NCBI GenBank assembly: GCA_023417315.1
Contig: JAEZFW010000043.1
Location: 1 to 64,000 of the forward strand
From: Pseudomonadota bacterium
GTDB lineage: Bacteria > Pseudomonadota > Gammaproteobacteria > Steroidobacterales > Steroidobacteraceae
Direction of reading: 5' to 3'
Length of the DNA stretch: 64,000 nucleotides
Shown here: one piece after another, positions 16,708 through 27,300 of the stretch
Layout of the letters: the number at the start of each line of letters is the position of its first letter
Numbering within the stretch: position 1 is the first letter of the stretch
The notes under the pieces: model-generated
Database searches by the model: none
What the model was told of the DNA's origin: nothing
The model's input: the letters and a program-made list of their open reading frames with translations, nothing else
Made by a program: the position numbers and the translations under genes

Positions 16708-19506
16708 ATGCAATCCATCCCGGGTTTCAAGGCGTTCATCATCTTGTGCGCCGTGCTCGCGGCGCCCCTTTGCCAAGCGAAAGAATCGAAAGCGGCTCAG
16801 AAGGCGGCGGCATCTTTGCCGGCTCCCGAACGGATCACTTCGGTCGAAGGCATCACCGAGTACCGCTTGGCGAATGGCCTGCGGGTGTTGTTGTTCCCCG
16901 ATGAGTCCAAGCAAACCATCACGGTCAACATCACGTATCTCGTCGGTTCACGGCACGAGAACTATGGCGAAACCGGTATGGCCCACCTGCTCGAGCATCT
17001 GCTGTTCAAAGGCTCGAAGCGCCACCCGGACATCCCGGCCGAGCTGACCGCTCACGGTGCGCGCCCTAACGGAACGACTTCTTGGGATCGCACCAACTAC
17101 TTCGAGACATTCGCTGCCACTGAAGAAAACTTGCGCTGGGCGCTCGATCTCGAAGCCGATCGCATGGTGAATTCGTTCATCGCGCAGAAGGATCTCGACA
17201 GCGAGATGACCGTCGTACGCAACGAGTTCGAGGCAGGGGAGAACAATCCGATCGGCGTGCTGTTCAAGCGGCTGCTCTCGGTTGCTTACGATTGGCACAA
17301 TAATGGCAATACGCCCATCGGAGCGCGATCCGATATCGAAGGCGTTCCGATCGAGCGTCTGCAGGCGTTCTACCGCACGTACTACCAGCCCGACAACGCA
17401 GTGCTGCTCGTCGCGGGTAAGATCGATGAAGCTGCCGCACTCGCGCTGGTCAATGAGTACTTCGGCCCCATTCCGCGACCGGCACGCGTGCTGCCAAAGC
17501 TGCATACCGTGGAACCTACGCAGGACGGCGAACGCCAAGTCGTTCTGCGCCGTGTCGGCGACGTGCAATGGGCTGCCGTCGCCTATCACATCCCAGCCGG
17601 CACGCACGAGGATCTGCCGGCGCTGGTGATCCTCAACGAGGTACTCGGTAACACTCCCGCCGGCCGATTGCACAAAGCGCTCGTCGAGCCAGGCAAAGCA
17701 GCTGCAGTCTTCACAGCGAGCCTTCAGGTCTTCGATCCCGGCATGACAGCGTACGCCGCACAGGTGCGCGATGGTCAGCCGCTCGAGCCGCTGCTTGCAG
17801 AGCTCATCGACATCGTCGAGAAGCCAGCCGCGCAAGCAGTGACCGATGCCGAAGTGGACCGCGCACGCACGCAGTTGCTGACGCAGATCGAGCTGAATCT
17901 CAATTCCTCCGACAACGTCGGCCTGGCGCTGAGCGACTGGATCGGCATGGGCGATTGGCGCCTCATGTTCATCAATCGCGATCGGCTGCGCGCAACTACA
18001 ACGTCCGATGTGCAAGCCGCCTGGGCACGCTATTACAAGCAGTCGAACCGGACCGCCGGTCTTTTCTATCCGACCAAGACACCGGATCGCGCAGAGATCC
18101 CATCGGCGCCGGAAGTGCTCTCGCTCGTCAAGGATTACAAGGGCGACCCCATCAAACAGGCCGGTGAGTCGTTCGACGCCACGCCCGAAAACATCGAAGC
18201 TCGTACACGGCGCATCAAGTTGCCCGGCGGTCTAGAGATGGCGCTCCTGCCGAAGAGGACTCGCGGCGGCGCCGTCTTCGCAGGCATGGCGCTGCGCTTC
18301 GGCGACGTGCAGAGCCTCCACGGGCTGAGCACACCGGCGAGCATGAGCACGGCAATGCTCATGCGCGGCACGCTGAAGCACACTCGCCAGCAGCTGGCGG
18401 ATGAGCTCGACAAGCTCAAGGCCCGCGTCAATTTCAATTCGTGGGGATCGGGAACGTACGTCTCCATCGAGACGACACGCGAGAATCTGCCTGCGGTCTT
18501 GACGCTCGTGACGGAGATCTTGCGCGAGCCCGCTTTCGATGCGAAGGAGCTCGAGCAGTTACGCACTGAGATCCTCGCCGCCTTGGAACAGCAACGCAGC
18601 GATCCGTCGGCCCTCGCGTTCAATCAGTTCCAGCGATTACTCAAGCCCTATCCGCAAGGCGATATCCGTTACACCGAGTCGATCGACGAAGAAATCGCCG
18701 CCGTCAAGGCGGTCACCCGCGAACAGCTGCAGCGCTTTCATCGCGATTTCTTCGGGACGCAACCCGCGCAGCTCGCCATCGTCGGCGACTTCGACGCCGC
18801 CGCGCTCGAGCAGCAAGTGGCAAGCTTGCTTGGCGATTGGAAGAACGCGAAGCCTTTCACACGCGTGCCGAATGAGTTCTTCGATGTCCAGGCTAAAGAG
18901 ATCGTCATCGAAACGCCCGACAAGGCACAAGCTTTTTTCGTGGCCGGCCAGAATTTGAACGTGCGCGACGATGATCCTGACTATCCCGCGCTCTTGCTGG
19001 GTAACTACATGCTCGGCGGCGGCTTCCTCAATTCGCGGCTGCCTGCTCGTATTCGCGGCAAGGACGGCCTCAGTTATGGCGTAGGCTCGCAGCTGCAGGC
19101 CGACAACTTCGACAAGAGCGGCATGTTCCTGGCCTATGCCATCTACGCACCGCAGAACGCCGCAAAGTTGCAGGCAGCATTCAACGAAGAGATCGCACGC
19201 GTTCTCGCAGAGAACTTCACCCAAGAAGAAATCGAACAAGCCAAGGCCGGCTGGCTGCAGTCGCGTACCGTGGCGCGCGCACAGGACAATGAGCTCGTCG
19301 GAGCGCTGAGCCACTGGCTCTTCGTTGGCCGCACACTCGCATGGGATGCCGAGCTCGAGAAGAAAGTCATGGCGCTCGATGCCGCACAGATTCGCGCCGC
19401 GTTGCAGCGGCATCTGGTGCCGGCAAAATTCGTCATCGTGAAGGCTGGCGATTTCGCGAACGCATCGACGAAGGAGCGCGTCGCGCCGACGGCCTCAGCA
19501 CCTTGA
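16708..19506 (+). CDS. Periplasmic M16-family zinc peptidase
   Basis: A 932-residue two-repeat insulinase-type peptidase with a signal peptide (FKAFIILCAVLAAPLCQA), so periplasmic. The first repeat carries the inverted zinc motif HLLEH (in GMAHLLEHLLFKGS) and the third ligand downstream in VVRNEFEAGENNP. The second repeat, from about residue 490, lacks HxxEH and ends with the substrate-clamp region GLSYGVGSQLQ, as expected for the inactive C-half. Members degrade peptides in a clamshell chamber. The ATG at 16708 follows CAGGGAG. It is monocistronic with its own promoter. Confidence 0.94.
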   Translation: MQSIPGFKAFIILCAVLAAPLCQAKESKAAQKAAASLPAPERITSVEGITEYRLANGLRVLLFPDESKQTITVNITYLVGSRHENYGETGMAHLLEHLLFKGSKRHPDIPAELTAHGARPNGTTSWDRTNYFETFAATEENLRWALDLEADRMVNSFIAQKDLDSEMTVVRNEFEAGENNPIGVLFKRLLSVAYDWHNNGNTPIGARSDIEGVPIERLQAFYRTYYQPDNAVLLVAGKIDEAAALALVNEYFGPIPRPARVLPKLHTVEPTQDGERQVVLRRVGDVQWAAVAYHIPAGTHEDLPALVILNEVLGNTPAGRLHKALVEPGKAAAVFTASLQVFDPGMTAYAAQVRDGQPLEPLLAELIDIVEKPAAQAVTDAEVDRARTQLLTQIELNLNSSDNVGLALSDWIGMGDWRLMFINRDRLRATTTSDVQAAWARYYKQSNRTAGLFYPTKTPDRAEIPSAPEVLSLVKDYKGDPIKQAGESFDATPENIEARTRRIKLPGGLEMALLPKRTRGGAVFAGMALRFGDVQSLHGLSTPASMSTAMLMRGTLKHTRQQLADELDKLKARVNFNSWGSGTYVSIETTRENLPAVLTLVTEILREPAFDAKELEQLRTEILAALEQQRSDPSALAFNQFQRLLKPYPQGDIRYTESIDEEIAAVKAVTREQLQRFHRDFFGTQPAQLAIVGDFDAAALEQQVASLLGDWKNAKPFTRVPNEFFDVQAKEIVIETPDKAQAFFVAGQNLNVRDDDPDYPALLLGNYMLGGGFLNSRLPARIRGKDGLSYGVGSQLQADNFDKSGMFLAYAIYAPQNAAKLQAAFNEEIARVLAENFTQEEIEQAKAGWLQSRTVARAQDNELVGALSHWLFVGRTLAWDAELEKKVMALDAAQIRAALQRHLVPAKFVIVKAGDFANASTKERVAPTASAP

Positions 19507-19673
19507 ATGAGCAGCAGAGACACGGCGAATGCAAGGCGCGTCGAGACGGAGCCTAGCTAAGCGGTTTCAGGGGCTGCGTGCCTCCCGTGAGAAGGCGATG
19601 GACGCTCGTCCTGAGTCATGGCACTCGAATCCAGTGACCCTTGGTGCACTGCGAGAGCAAGCCATCGGGTGTC

Positions 19674-19687
19674 TTGACCTAGATCAA
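19674..19687. promoter_or_regulatory. FNR/ANR box
   Basis: TTGAC-CTAG-ATCAA matches the FNR consensus TTGAT-N4-ATCAA at nine of ten defined positions. It lies 56 bases upstream of the FNR-type gene, the position expected for an activator or autoregulatory site. Confidence 0.7.
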
Positions 19688-19743
19688 GGCCCGCCATCGT
19701 ACGTCGGATAAGCTCACGCGTAGATTGTTGCTGGGAGCTCGAG

Positions 19744-20415
19744 ATGGAGAAGAGAAATCTTGGCGACCCCGTAGGCCCGGTAGCCTGCCGCTCGTGCGAT
19801 CTCTTCGAGATCTGCTCCATGATCGATACGCTACCCGCGGCGTCGAACCTTCCTCGATCCCCGACGATGCGCATCATCGAGCGCGGCGAGACGCTCTACA
19901 TGGCAGGAGAACCTGCCACTCACGTGTATGCACTTAGAAAGGGCCTAGTTAAGTCCGAGAAACTGGTTGCGACGACGGATAAGCGCGTACTCGCACTGCA
20001 TGTCCCGGGTGAAGTCCTCGGCGAGGAAGCCGTTCTGAATGAGCGCTACTCGAGCAGCGTCAAAGCCATCACTCGTGCAATCTTCTGTGAGCTTCCTTTG
20101 CGAAGCTTCCTCGGGTGGGGTGCAGGGGCGAATGCACTTCGCAGCGGACTCGAAGCGCTCGCTCAACCGAGATGCACCGTCTCGCCACGACGGCCGCGGC
20201 GAGTGCAGGAGCGTTTGACTCATCTCGCCTGCGATCTTGGGGATCGGCTGCGTTTTCGCGGCGTGACCTCACGGGAGATTCCACTCGACATACCCAGACG
20301 CGAGCTCGCGCGGATGTTGGGCGCGAGCGTTGCTTCCGTACATCGCGCGCTGATGCAAACGAACGAGCACGACGCCATACGCCTGCAGGATAACCGAGTC
20401 ATACTTCGACTGTAG
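19744..20415 (+). CDS. FNR-type Crp/Fnr oxygen-responsive regulator
   Basis: A 223-residue regulator. Near the N-terminus is VACRSCDLFEIC: Cys15, Cys18 and Cys24 in the exact C-x2-C-x5-C spacing of FNR. A fourth cysteine, Cys115 (RAIFCELP), is placed like FNR Cys122. Together these should hold an oxygen-labile 4Fe-4S cluster. The cyclic-nucleotide-binding-like barrel follows (IIERGETLYMAGEPATHVYALRKG) and the C-terminal helix-turn-helix includes PRRELARMLGASVASVHRAL. The E-x3-S-R pattern that reads TTGA in classic FNR is altered here to ASVASVHR, so exact DNA preference is uncertain, though an FNR box lies upstream. Confidence 0.88.
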   Translation: MEKRNLGDPVGPVACRSCDLFEICSMIDTLPAASNLPRSPTMRIIERGETLYMAGEPATHVYALRKGLVKSEKLVATTDKRVLALHVPGEVLGEEAVLNERYSSSVKAITRAIFCELPLRSFLGWGAGANALRSGLEALAQPRCTVSPRRPRRVQERLTHLACDLGDRLRFRGVTSREIPLDIPRRELARMLGASVASVHRALMQTNEHDAIRLQDNRVILRL

Positions 20416-20529
20416 CGCTCGTCCGCGTGTAACATTCACTCACGAATCGAACAACTCTCGCACGCGAACATTTACAGAACAGGCTTGATTGGTGACTGCT
20501 CGGCTCTGCGAGAAAGAGGGTGAGTTGAG

Positions 20530-21015
20530 GTGAGCTACACGAAACGCATTGCTTCAGCACTATCGCTGATAGCGCTCTTGGTTGGCGCCCCTGCTTCGGG
20601 CCAAGAATCTAATGACAAGGCGGTCGCTTTGGCCCTGCCTACTCATCTCCGTGTGCTGCTGATCGAGGAGATGCAAGCTGTGCTGCAAGCGAGTAGCACG
20701 ATTTTGGATGCGCTCGTGCGCGGACAGGATGAACTCGTAGCCAAGAACGCGCAGGCCATTCACGACAGCTTCATCATGGCCAAGAAGATGACGCAGACTG
20801 ATCGTGAGGCGTTGCACTCCGCCGTACCGCACTCCTTTGCGGAACGAGACGCCAGCTTCCACGAGCTGAGCGCGCGGCTCGCAGAAGCCGCACGCGCTCG
20901 GGACAGGCCGCGCCAGAGGGAGCTCTTCGCCGAGATGGTCACGGCCTGCGTGGAATGCCACGCAGCTCATGCTACGAACCGCTTTCCGGAGCTAGCCGCT
21001 AGAACTTCCGATTAA
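20530..21015 (+). CDS. Exported c-type cytochrome (cytochrome c'-like)
   Basis: A 161-residue protein starting at GTG, with a signal peptide (ASALSLIALLVGAPASG) and a single haem motif CVECH near residue 139, close to the C-terminus. The mature part is predicted largely helical. A C-terminal haem motif on a helical bundle is the cytochrome c' / c556 layout, with roles in electron transfer or NO/CO binding. It follows the FNR gene by 115 bases on the same strand and could belong to its regulon. No perfect FNR box lies directly before it, only a half-like TTGAT at about 20484. Confidence 0.8.
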   Translation: MSYTKRIASALSLIALLVGAPASGQESNDKAVALALPTHLRVLLIEEMQAVLQASSTILDALVRGQDELVAKNAQAIHDSFIMAKKMTQTDREALHSAVPHSFAERDASFHELSARLAEAARARDRPRQRELFAEMVTACVECHAAHATNRFPELAARTSD

Positions 21016-21092
21016 GCATTCGGGCTGCTGCTGTCGAAGTTCTCCTCGACTAAGGGCTCGTAGTCGGCGCACGCGAAACCGATCTGAATGAC

Positions 21093-21485
21093 ATGCACCC
21101 AGAAACCCTGAAGTACAACGAGAAACAAGAACCTGGCGAGAAGGAAGTATGCGGTCTTCTTGCCGAGGAAATCGAGCGAGAACTCTCTGGTGCTGAGAAC
21201 AAGGTGTGGCACGGCCATCCGGTTTGGTTTCTAGATGGAAATCCGATCGTCGGATACAGCAAACAAAAGCTGGGGATACGGCTGATGTTCTGGAGCGGCG
21301 CGAATTTCGAGGAGCCCGCGCTAGACGTCCTCGGCAAGAAGTTCAAGGACGCCTCAGTCTTCTATCGGGAGGTTGCGGAAATCAGCAAGAGCGATCTGCA
21401 TCGCTGGCTCCAGAAGGCGAGAGAGATTCAGTGGGACTACAAGAATCTCGTCCGGCGAAAAGGCCGGCTGGAGAGACTGAAGTAG
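21093..21485 (+). CDS. DUF1801 domain protein
   Basis: A 130-residue soluble protein of the DUF1801 (YdhG-like) fold: EIERELSGAENKVWHGHPVWFLDGNPIVGYSKQK near the start of the domain and the later IRLMFWSGANFEEP strand pair fit the family. The function is unknown. The C-terminus is basic (RRKGRLERLK). No clear ribosome site, and no neighbour with an obvious link. Confidence 0.75.
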   Translation: MHPETLKYNEKQEPGEKEVCGLLAEEIERELSGAENKVWHGHPVWFLDGNPIVGYSKQKLGIRLMFWSGANFEEPALDVLGKKFKDASVFYREVAEISKSDLHRWLQKAREIQWDYKNLVRRKGRLERLK

Positions 21486-21520
21486 CCGAAGATAATGAGC
21501 GATTGAGTCGCTCTGATTCG

Positions 21521-21772
21521 TTAGGACGGCTTCTGCGAGGCATCCTTCCTCGATGCGGGTGCCGATGCGCCGTACGAATCCAATCCACCGACCTGGTAGT
21601 CGCCCACCTTTTCGTCCAACTCGGCGTCCGTCGATAGATCCTTCGTTGTATCTACCGGTTCGCGGTTGACCAGCTCCTCTGCTTCACGCCTCGCCTCCTC
21701 GCGCACACGCTGCTGTTTCGGATCGGGGGCATAGGGTTCGCGTTCTCCGCGAAATACGTACTCATGTGCCAT
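21521..21772 (-). CDS. Small hydrophilic protein of unknown function
   Basis: An 83-residue highly charged protein preceded by GGGAGAG. It is rich in Arg, Glu, Asp and Ser, without hydrophobic segments, and probably largely disordered. The composition recalls small stress-induced hydrophilic proteins, but no family was recognised. It lies alone, between the convergent DUF1801 gene and the peroxidase gene, whose stop lies 120 bases further upstream on this strand. Confidence 0.6.
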   Translation of the reverse strand: MAHEYVFRGEREPYAPDPKQQRVREEARREAEELVNREPVDTTKDLSTDAELDEKVGDYQVGGLDSYGASAPASRKDASQKPS

Positions 21773-21894
21773 AAGACTCTCCCGTTGACTCCGGCGATTC
21801 GCAGTACACCTTCGCTTTTACACGGCTCGCCGTGCGACTCCTTCGATTGAACTAGTCCCTTTACGCTGATGTTCCATCTGTGGATCGCGATCGG

Positions 21895-22968
21895 CTATTT
21901 CATAACACTTCGCGTCGACAAGGCGAGATCGGGCTTGGGTGTAGACGCGCTGCTGGGAGGGAGGACCGGCAACGTGACGCGGGGCTGCTCACCCGTGAGG
22001 CTTCGAAGAAACGCCGTAATGGCGTCGACTTCGGTTTCGTTGAGCTCGCGTCCCAGCTGACTGTCACCCATGATCGCAACCGCTTGCTGCAGATTCCACA
22101 CTTCACCGCTGTGGAAGTAAGGCGGCGTCAATGCCACATTACGCAGCGGCGAAGCGCGAAATACATACTCATCGCTCGCCGTGTTGGTCACAGCAAAACG
22201 GCCCTTGTCCTCCGCAGGCAAGATATCGGCACCCGGTCGCTTGACGACGCCGAACGGAAAATACGCCTGGCCGCCCAGATTCACGCCATTGTGACAGGCC
22301 GTACAGCCCGTGCTCATGAAGAGCTCGAGCCCTTGCTGTTGCTGCTTCGTGAGCGCTTTGTCGTCACCCCGCAGGAAGCGATCGAACGGTGCATTCGGTG
22401 TGATGAGTGTCGTTTCGAAAGCCGCCAATGCACGCGCGGCGTTATCGAAGCTCACGGCATTTGGACCGCCGAATGCTTTACCGAACTCCTCGACGTACTG
22501 CGGGATGCTTTTCAGCGTCGCCTCGATACGTTCCGGTGTGTTGTTCATCTCGACAGGTGCTTGCAGAGGTCCTCTTGCCTGCTCCTTCAAGTCTGCCGCA
22601 CGGCCGTCCCAAAATTGCGCGGCGTTGAATACAGCGTTCAAGACCGTGGGATTATTGCGAGGCCCCTTCTGCCAGCCATGGCCAATGGACACCTTCACGT
22701 TGTCGCCGCCACCGATACTGAGATTGTGGCAGGTGTTGCAGCTGATCAGGTGGCTTCGCGAGAGCCTCGGATCGAACCACAACTTCTGACCGAGCTTCAC
22801 TTGCGCTTCCGCGACTTTCTCCCCGTGCAGTTCCGTCACGCGCTCAGGTATCGGTTTGAATATCGCATTAGCCCGTTCTCGCAGAGCTGCGTCTGCATGC
22901 GCGAGATTCGCGGCTAGTACCAAGCTGGTGCAAATAGCTGATCGTGAAAAGGCCGCGTTCCGCATCAT
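21895..22968 (-). CDS. Di-haem cytochrome c peroxidase (CcpA/MauG family)
   Basis: A 357-residue periplasmic protein with a signal peptide ending at NLAHADA. Two haem motifs are visible: CNTCH near residue 77 (in SCNTCHNLSIGGGD) and CTACH near 225. LGQKLWFDPRLS and NPTVLNAVFNAAQFWDGRAADL are family landmarks, and LTPPYFHSGEVWNLQQAV sits in the C-terminal haem domain. It reduces hydrogen peroxide to water with electrons from small cytochromes, possibly including the nearby c-type cytochrome. The C-terminal 25 residues form a Pro/Ser tail. Confidence 0.93.
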   Translation of the reverse strand: MMRNAAFSRSAICTSLVLAANLAHADAALRERANAIFKPIPERVTELHGEKVAEAQVKLGQKLWFDPRLSRSHLISCNTCHNLSIGGGDNVKVSIGHGWQKGPRNNPTVLNAVFNAAQFWDGRAADLKEQARGPLQAPVEMNNTPERIEATLKSIPQYVEEFGKAFGGPNAVSFDNAARALAAFETTLITPNAPFDRFLRGDDKALTKQQQQGLELFMSTGCTACHNGVNLGGQAYFPFGVVKRPGADILPAEDKGRFAVTNTASDEYVFRASPLRNVALTPPYFHSGEVWNLQQAVAIMGDSQLGRELNETEVDAITAFLRSLTGEQPRVTLPVLPPSSASTPKPDLALSTRSVMK

Positions 22969-23233
22969 TTCGCTTCCCTCGTACGCTTTAGTGGCTGGTT
23001 GTTCTAGCGCTGCTAGATCGCATTCTCATGGCGCTGCATAGCACATCTCGCCCCTAGTCCGCCGAAATTCAGTTGGGTTCCATGCGTCAGGCAAGATGTA
23101 CGTATTCTTTGGCTAGCGCCAGCTTCCACAACGCGCGAATCTCCCTCGTGCGCGGCGCCGCGCAGCGTTGTCTACGTCGATCCGCAATCGTCGTCAGGCA
23201 TCCAGCGGTCTCCACCAAGCTCGAGGACTCGGC

Positions 23234-24244
23234 ATGAGTATGAAAGTCGTTCAGGTCGCGAAACCCAACGGACCTCTCGAAGTCGTCGAGCGCGACGTAC
23301 CTGATCCCAAGCCAAGACACGTTAGGATCAAAGTCCAAGCATGCGGCATCTGCCACAGCGACGTATTCACTGTGGAGGGTCTGTTTCCCGGGATCCAGTA
23401 TCCGCGCGTGCCGGGGCATGAAGTGGTCGGCGTCATCGATGCGGTGGGTGCAGACGTGCCGGATTGGCAAGAAGGGATGCGAGTGGGCGTGGGCTGGCAC
23501 GGAGGTCATTGCGGTCATTGCGAGCCGTGTCGCCGAGGCGACTTCATCCTCTGCGTCCGTGGCCAGGTACCTGGCATCGCATACGACGGCGGTTACGCCG
23601 AGTACATGATTGCGCCATTCGAAGCGCTGGCTGCGATCCCGGAGGACTTGAAAGCGGAGGAGGCAGCACCGCTGCTCTGCGCGGGAATCACGACCTTCAA
23701 CGCACTCAGACACAGCGGCGCTCGTGCAGGTGATACCGTCGCAATTCTAGGCATCGGTGGATTGGGCCATCTGGGCGTGCAGTTCGCTGCCAGAATGGGA
23801 TTCAAGACAGTAGCGATCGCGCGTGGTGAGGATAAGGGCCCGCTCGCAGAGAAGTTGGGCGCGCAGATCTACATCGACAGCACGGCGCAGAACGCGGCCG
23901 AAGAATTGACGAGGCTCGGCGGTGCGAAAGTGATCCTTGCGACCGTGACGGACGCCAAGACGATGAGCTCCGTCCTCCCTGGACTCGGCAGCAATGGAAG
24001 GCTCGTGGTCGTCGGAGCGAGCGGCGATCCAATCGAAGTTTCGCCGCTGCTTCTCATCGGTGCGCGACGGTCGATCGCGGGATGGCCCTCGGGCACTGCA
24101 CGCGACTCTGAAGACACACTACGCTTCAGCGTGCTGTCGGACGTGCGCCCGATGATCGAAACATTTCCGTTGGCGAAGGCCGCAGAAGGATATCGACGCA
24201 TGATGAGCGGCAAAGCCCGCTTCCGCGTCGTTCTCACTCCCTGA
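23234..24244 (+). CDS. Zinc-dependent alcohol dehydrogenase (MDR family)
   Basis: A 336-residue medium-chain dehydrogenase. The catalytic zinc site is complete: Cys in CGICHSDVF, His and Glu in PGHEVVG, and Cys in the APLLCAG segment. The structural zinc cysteines are C-x2-C-x2-C-x7-C in CGHCEPCRRGDFILC. The NAD(P) Rossmann motif is GIGGLGHLG near residue 175. It oxidises alcohols or reduces aldehydes; the pattern is closest to AdhA/YahK-like enzymes. The ATG at 23234 (MSMKVVQV) starts the conserved fold. Confidence 0.94.
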   Translation: MSMKVVQVAKPNGPLEVVERDVPDPKPRHVRIKVQACGICHSDVFTVEGLFPGIQYPRVPGHEVVGVIDAVGADVPDWQEGMRVGVGWHGGHCGHCEPCRRGDFILCVRGQVPGIAYDGGYAEYMIAPFEALAAIPEDLKAEEAAPLLCAGITTFNALRHSGARAGDTVAILGIGGLGHLGVQFAARMGFKTVAIARGEDKGPLAEKLGAQIYIDSTAQNAAEELTRLGGAKVILATVTDAKTMSSVLPGLGSNGRLVVVGASGDPIEVSPLLLIGARRSIAGWPSGTARDSEDTLRFSVLSDVRPMIETFPLAKAAEGYRRMMSGKARFRVVLTP

Positions 24245-24321
24245 AGCGGTGCGTCACTCGTTCTTCCTGTTCTCTGAACGTTGTAGCCACTCATCAGCCG
24301 CACACTCAGCGATCTCGCGCG

Positions 24322-27300
24322 TCACATCGCTCCAAGGATGTTGAAGAACGCACCTTCGTGCTTGAAGCTCAAGTCCGTGAGGTCTTCCGAGAAGTCAGTA
24401 AAGTTGTACCCCACCCCCACTTTCACGTGGTTGCCGAAGTAGCGGTACATCGCAACGAGCGCGCCGCTGCGCTGCTCGTTCAGATCGGTCATCTCCAGCA
24501 TGCGTCCTTCGACCATGCCTTCCCAATGTTGTCCGACTCGGACATCGCTACGCACGATATACAAGTGCGCGCGGTTGTCGAAGAACTCTCGCGATTCGCG
24601 ATCCAAGCTCACCTGACCTAGCCGATAGGCGTACTTCCCGCCGACCGACACGCGATCGGTGAGGTCGTACGTGACGTCGAGTGCCGCGATATGGCTCTTC
24701 TGAATGAACTGTGCGGCGAGGTGCTGCGGCGTCACTTGCTCGGTGGTCGGGACGTTATAGAAGTATGTGTACTTCGCCAGCGCGTTCAAACGATCGTGCG
24801 CCACGGGACGATAGCCGTAGCCGAGAACGGCTTCGGTATAGCCGCCATCGTAGAACTGCCCGAGCGAGCTGCTGCTGTCCGCGTGATTGAACTTGCCGAT
24901 GAGGCGCCAGTTCGGCGTGACCTGGTATTTGATGCTGTTTCGATACAGCCACGTTTCGCGTTCGGATTCGATCTGATCGGGTTGCATCATCTTGTCGACG
25001 CGATACTCGACCGCGCTCGAGAACTGCACCGAATCGAAACCGTACCCCATGCGAATGCCGCCAGCCTCTCGATCGATCTCCGCGCCTGTGCGCGAATCGA
25101 CCAGCGTGCCGATATCGGTGTTGGTGCCGAAGTTCCAGCGATCGTTCGGCGCGAGGCTCATGCCGGTCGAGTGCGTGAGCCCCGAGGCAGAATCGGTCTC
25201 TTGATAGCGCTCCTCGACGTACATGCTGCTCGAATCCGAAAGGCGCCGCTTCATCCCTGAGATCAGGTTGCCGCGACGGCCGTGCAATCCGTTATCGGTC
25301 CGCTCGTTCTCGAGCGCGTAGTTGAGGTACAAGCTCGTGCGCTCCGAGTACAGGAAGTTCGTTCCGACCTTCCCGCCCGGCCCGAGATCACCATCGGATA
25401 CCTCCACATCCGCGCGGAAGCGATCGGTGAAACGATATGAACCGCCGACACCGACGCGACCGTTGTCTTCTCGCTCTTCCGACTTCGACAACGTCTCTTG
25501 CACGAAGCCATAGGCACGCCAAGTCGCTCGCGAGTCGAAACCGACCTGCAACACGCCGTCGGTGCGCTCTCCTTGTTCCAGGCTGAGCGGAACGAGCGCG
25601 CCGGTGAACTCGCGCTCATCTTTTCGCGCACCGGTGCTCACGCTCCAACGATCCGTAAGCTGGTAGCCGACATTGAGCTCTTGTGCATTCACCGTATAGC
25701 CTTGCTCTTGTTCCTTCTTGTCGGCCTTGGCACGTACGTGGATGTCGTCCCAGATCTGCAGCCTCACTGTTCCGCCGTGGTGCTGCGTGTCGGTCAGCGT
25801 CGTCAGTCCGGGCGCGGAATAGCCTTCACCCAGATTCTGGGTGTACAGCGTGATCCGGCCAGGAATCGATTCGAAGAACTCATCGAACCCGATACTGAGA
25901 TCGGCGCGATACGCGTCGGCGCTCGCTTCGCTGAAGCTCGTCGAGCTATCGCTCGCGAATCCGAACCCGCCATCGTTCGAGTACAGCGAGCTCGACACCA
26001 AGCCTTCGCTCTTGGCCCCCTGCAGCTTGAGCCACGAATCCGCGCTCAGTCGCAGCGTCAAGTCCGCGCCATTGAGGGAACTGTCTGCATCACCCTCCTC
26101 GCTCGAGCTCGCCGTCAGTCCCACTCTGACGTGATCGCCGATCCAATAATGCCCCTGGCCACCGGTCGCGAGCGCATCGATCTCATCGAAGCCGGGCGTG
26201 TATTCGTACCGTACGATGAGATGCGCCTCATCGCCGCTCAACCCGTTGCTCCGCACGAGTAGATCGTCATCCGCCGTGGAGCCGAGCGGCTCGGTCAAGA
26301 GAATGCGCCCTTGCAGATAGTCGATGTCGTAATCGAGCACGGGTTGCAGATTCTTCACGCCGGTCACGAGACCTGAGTCCTTGTCACGCAGCTCGATGCG
26401 CACGCGTTCGGAGCCGACGAGGATGTCCTGGTTGCGCAAGAAGTACAGCGATCCACCGGTGCCGCGGAATTCTTCGCGGCTCGCGAGCGTACCGGGTTCA
26501 GCGGCAAATGCATCGACCGTTAGACGTTGCTCGCCAAAGCTCGTCGTGGCTTCCGATTGATAGCGCAGATTGCCGCCGTACAGCCCGCGATCGACGTGCG
26601 CGAGCTCATTACCCAGATAGTTGATCTTGAAGTTGCCCCACAGCGCGTGACTCTGATCGCGATTCAACTTGACGTAGAACTTGCCGAGCGTGGGCGCGAC
26701 ATCCTCCACGATCGCATCGTCGCCGAAAGTCGGAAAGTGATAGTCCGGATCGATACGACGGAAGAGCGACTCGGGCGACTTCTCGAGGAAGTTGCTGAAC
26801 AGATCCTCCACAGGACCTTCGCGCGTATCGGCGCTCGCAGTGATCCCCCAATGCTCGTTGAACTTGCCATTGATGTAGAACGCGAGCCGGCCGTCCACAC
26901 TCGAGTCGTATTGATATGGCGCGTTCTCACCTTGCAGGAGATCGGCAGGACCCTTCGTGCGGTGATCGGAAACGGTGAGATCGGCGAGGCCGACGTAGAA
27001 CCAATCGTTGCGCTCGAGCTCGAGATCGCGCAGATACAACGAGCCGCTCCCGGTTGCATCGAGCACCGCCACTTCGACGGTGTGCAAGCCGGCAGGCAGC
27101 ACTTCCTCGGCAACGAAGTTTCCGTGGCGATCCACCGGAACCTCCTTACCTGCGACCCAGACGGTGTGCTGCGCGGGTATGCCACTGCCGCGTACCTTCA
27201 CGGTGCCGCTCCCGAGGCGGATGTTCGAGACTGAAAGTCCGCTTTCGCCGTAGCTTGCGAGCAAGTCCGCCTCTTTCGGTTGACTTCGCTGCTCGGTTTC

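Noticed and set aside
20484..20497. FNR-like half-site TTGAT before the cytochrome gene
   Set aside because: The partner half-site (GACTG) does not match ATCAA; not enough to call a second FNR box.
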